From SZUA-448 sp045627185 (lineage in GTDB: Bacteria; Bacillota; Clostridia; Lachnospirales; Lachnospiraceae), in contig JAZQNE010000115.1 in the NCBI GenBank assembly GCA_045627185.1, positions 1 through 7,598 on the forward strand: a DNA stretch of 7,598 bases, given 5' to 3'. The notes under the pieces are model-generated. The model was not told the origin of the DNA, did no database searches, and worked only from the letters and a program-made list of their open reading frames with translations. The position numbers were made by a program, and so were the translations under genes. Shown here piece by piece: positions 6,603 to 7,598 of this stretch (within the stretch, counting starts at the first letter, position 1; each line of letters opens with the position of its first letter).

Positions 6603-7598
6603 ATGGTTTTTTCATCACTTACTTTTTTAGCTTATTTTTTGCCGCTTGTCCTGGCGTGCTATTTTTTATGTTCAAATGCCCGCCACAGAAATGCGGTTCT
6701 TCTTTTGTTTTCACTCGTTTTCTATGCATGGGGTGAGCCTAAATGGATATTTGTAATGCTTCTTACGGTTACAACAAACTATCTGAGCGGCCTTCTGATA
6801 AATAATTCACGTGGCAAAGGCGGACGTATTTTCGGAATGCTTTTTGGCGTTGTTACGGGCCTTGGTTTCCTGATTTATTTCAAGTACTGTGGATTTATTC
6901 TTGATAACTTCCAGGCAATTACCGGAATTGAAACAGCCTTCAAGGCACCTGTTCTTCCAATAGGAATTTCGTTCTATACATTCCAGGTTCTTACTTACAC
7001 AATTGATGTTTACAAAGGAAAGGTCAAAGTTCAGAAAAACTGGTTTGATCTGCTTCTTTATGTAAGCTTTTTCCCTCAGCTGATTGCAGGGCCTATTGTT
7101 AATTATAAGGATATTGAGAAGCAGCTTAAAAACAGGACTGTTACACTTGACGGTTTTTATAACGGTTTCATCAGATTCTGCCTTGGACTTGCCAAGAAGG
7201 TTCTTCTTGCAAACAATTGCGGACAGATAGTTGAAAGCCTTCAGAAAGCCGGCGTAAGATCTGTCGGCGGTGCATGGCTTCTTGCGGCTGCATTCGCACT
7301 TCAGCTTTATTTCGACTTCAGCGGATATTCAAGCATGGCAATCGGTCTTGGAAAGATGTTCGGCTTTGAATTTCTTGAGAACTTCAATTTTCCGTATGCC
7401 GCCGATTCCATTACGGATTTCTGGCGCAGATGGCATATTTCCCTTGGGTCCTTCTTCCGCGAGTATGTGTACATTCCGCTTGGCGGAAACCGTGTCGGAG
7501 TCTTCAGAAACATCCTTAATATATTTATTGTCTGGGCACTTACGGGTATTTGGCACGGAGCATCCTGGAATTTCGTGCTCTGGGGCGTTTATTACGGT
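6603..7598 (+). CDS. MBOAT-family O-acyltransferase (AlgI/DltB type), 3' end outside the window
   Basis: An open frame of 332 codons with no stop before the window end; family members usually run to roughly 460-500 residues, so about two thirds is present. It is a polytopic membrane protein that is likely to pass acyl (usually acetyl) groups across the membrane to a cell-surface polymer, working with an extracytoplasmic partner. Visible hallmarks in order: N-terminal hydrophobic helices, F-Y-A-W-G near 40-44, P-I-G-I-S-F-Y-T-F-Q at 119-128, F-P-Q-L-I-A-G-P-I at 157-165, F-D-F-S-G-Y at 237-242, W-R-R-W-H at 274-278 (H278), E-Y-V-Y-I-P-L-G-G after it, and W-H-G-A-S-W with H318, the position of the catalytic histidine in AlgI and DltB. 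The start is supported by AGGGAG six bases upstream and by the usual N-terminal pattern of the family. The motifs resemble AlgI-like polysaccharide O-acetyltransferases more than DltB, but the acceptor polymer is unknown. An AlgJ/AlgX-like or DHHW/SGNH partner may follow outside the window. Confidence 0.92.
   Translation, partial: MVFSSLTFLAYFLPLVLACYFLCSNARHRNAVLLLFSLVFYAWGEPKWIFVMLLTVTTNYLSGLLINNSRGKGGRIFGMLFGVVTGLGFLIYFKYCGFILDNFQAITGIETAFKAPVLPIGISFYTFQVLTYTIDVYKGKVKVQKNWFDLLLYVSFFPQLIAGPIVNYKDIEKQLKNRTVTLDGFYNGFIRFCLGLAKKVLLANNCGQIVESLQKAGVRSVGGAWLLAAAFALQLYFDFSGYSSMAIGLGKMFGFEFLENFNFPYAADSITDFWRRWHISLGSFFREYVYIPLGGNRVGVFRNILNIFIVWALTGIWHGASWNFVLWGVYYG

Noticed and set aside
7307..7556. 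Two overlapping minus-strand frames (68 and 75 codons) near the right end
   Set aside because: Both are antisense to the strongly conserved MBOAT motifs on the plus strand; they are frame shadows.

Overview
The window looks like a chromosomal segment of a low-to-moderate GC Gram-positive anaerobe of the Clostridia type (inference). The signs are GGAGG-type ribosome binding sites in front of all four genes, a secreted beta-helix protein ending in a sortase-type sorting signal, a Listeria/Bacteroides-type (InlB-B) repeat, and a paired ABC exporter of the kind common in Firmicutes. No rRNA, tRNA, CRISPR array or transposase gene is visible. No species is assigned.

Layout from left to right. Bases 1-124 form a long imperfect foldback with perfect 14-bp ends, followed by a T8 run; it is either a MITE-like element or an unusually long terminator. 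An extended -10 promoter at about 269-296 then drives a 747-residue cell-surface protein (362-2605, + strand) with a signal peptide, nine G-G-G-I-Y-type beta-helix turns, one InlB-B repeat and a VPPTG sorting signal. A perfect 48-base palindrome (2613-2660) separates it from a convergent two-gene operon on the minus strand. That operon is read 6246 to 4474 and then 4472 to 2676. It encodes the two half-transporters of an asymmetric heterodimeric ABC exporter, with one base between the first stop codon and the second start codon.

The 356-base gap between the exporter operon and the last gene (6247-6602) is AT-rich and has structure. It holds an 18-bp perfect palindrome, a good sigma-A-like promoter pointing right (6312-6341), a 14-bp hairpin, two further complementary segments that compete for the hairpin loop, and a second promoter (6543-6571) next to the last gene. 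That gene (6603 to beyond the window end, + strand) encodes an MBOAT-family O-acyltransferase of the AlgI/DltB type, cut off after 332 codons.

Functionally, all four genes concern the cell envelope: a wall-anchored surface protein, an exporter and an O-acyltransferase of surface polymers. They lie in three separate transcription units, so a shared pathway is not implied. The observations most worth checking are the structured leader or small RNA upstream of the acyltransferase, the Asn-to-Cys switch in the beta-helix ladder, and the terminal foldback element.
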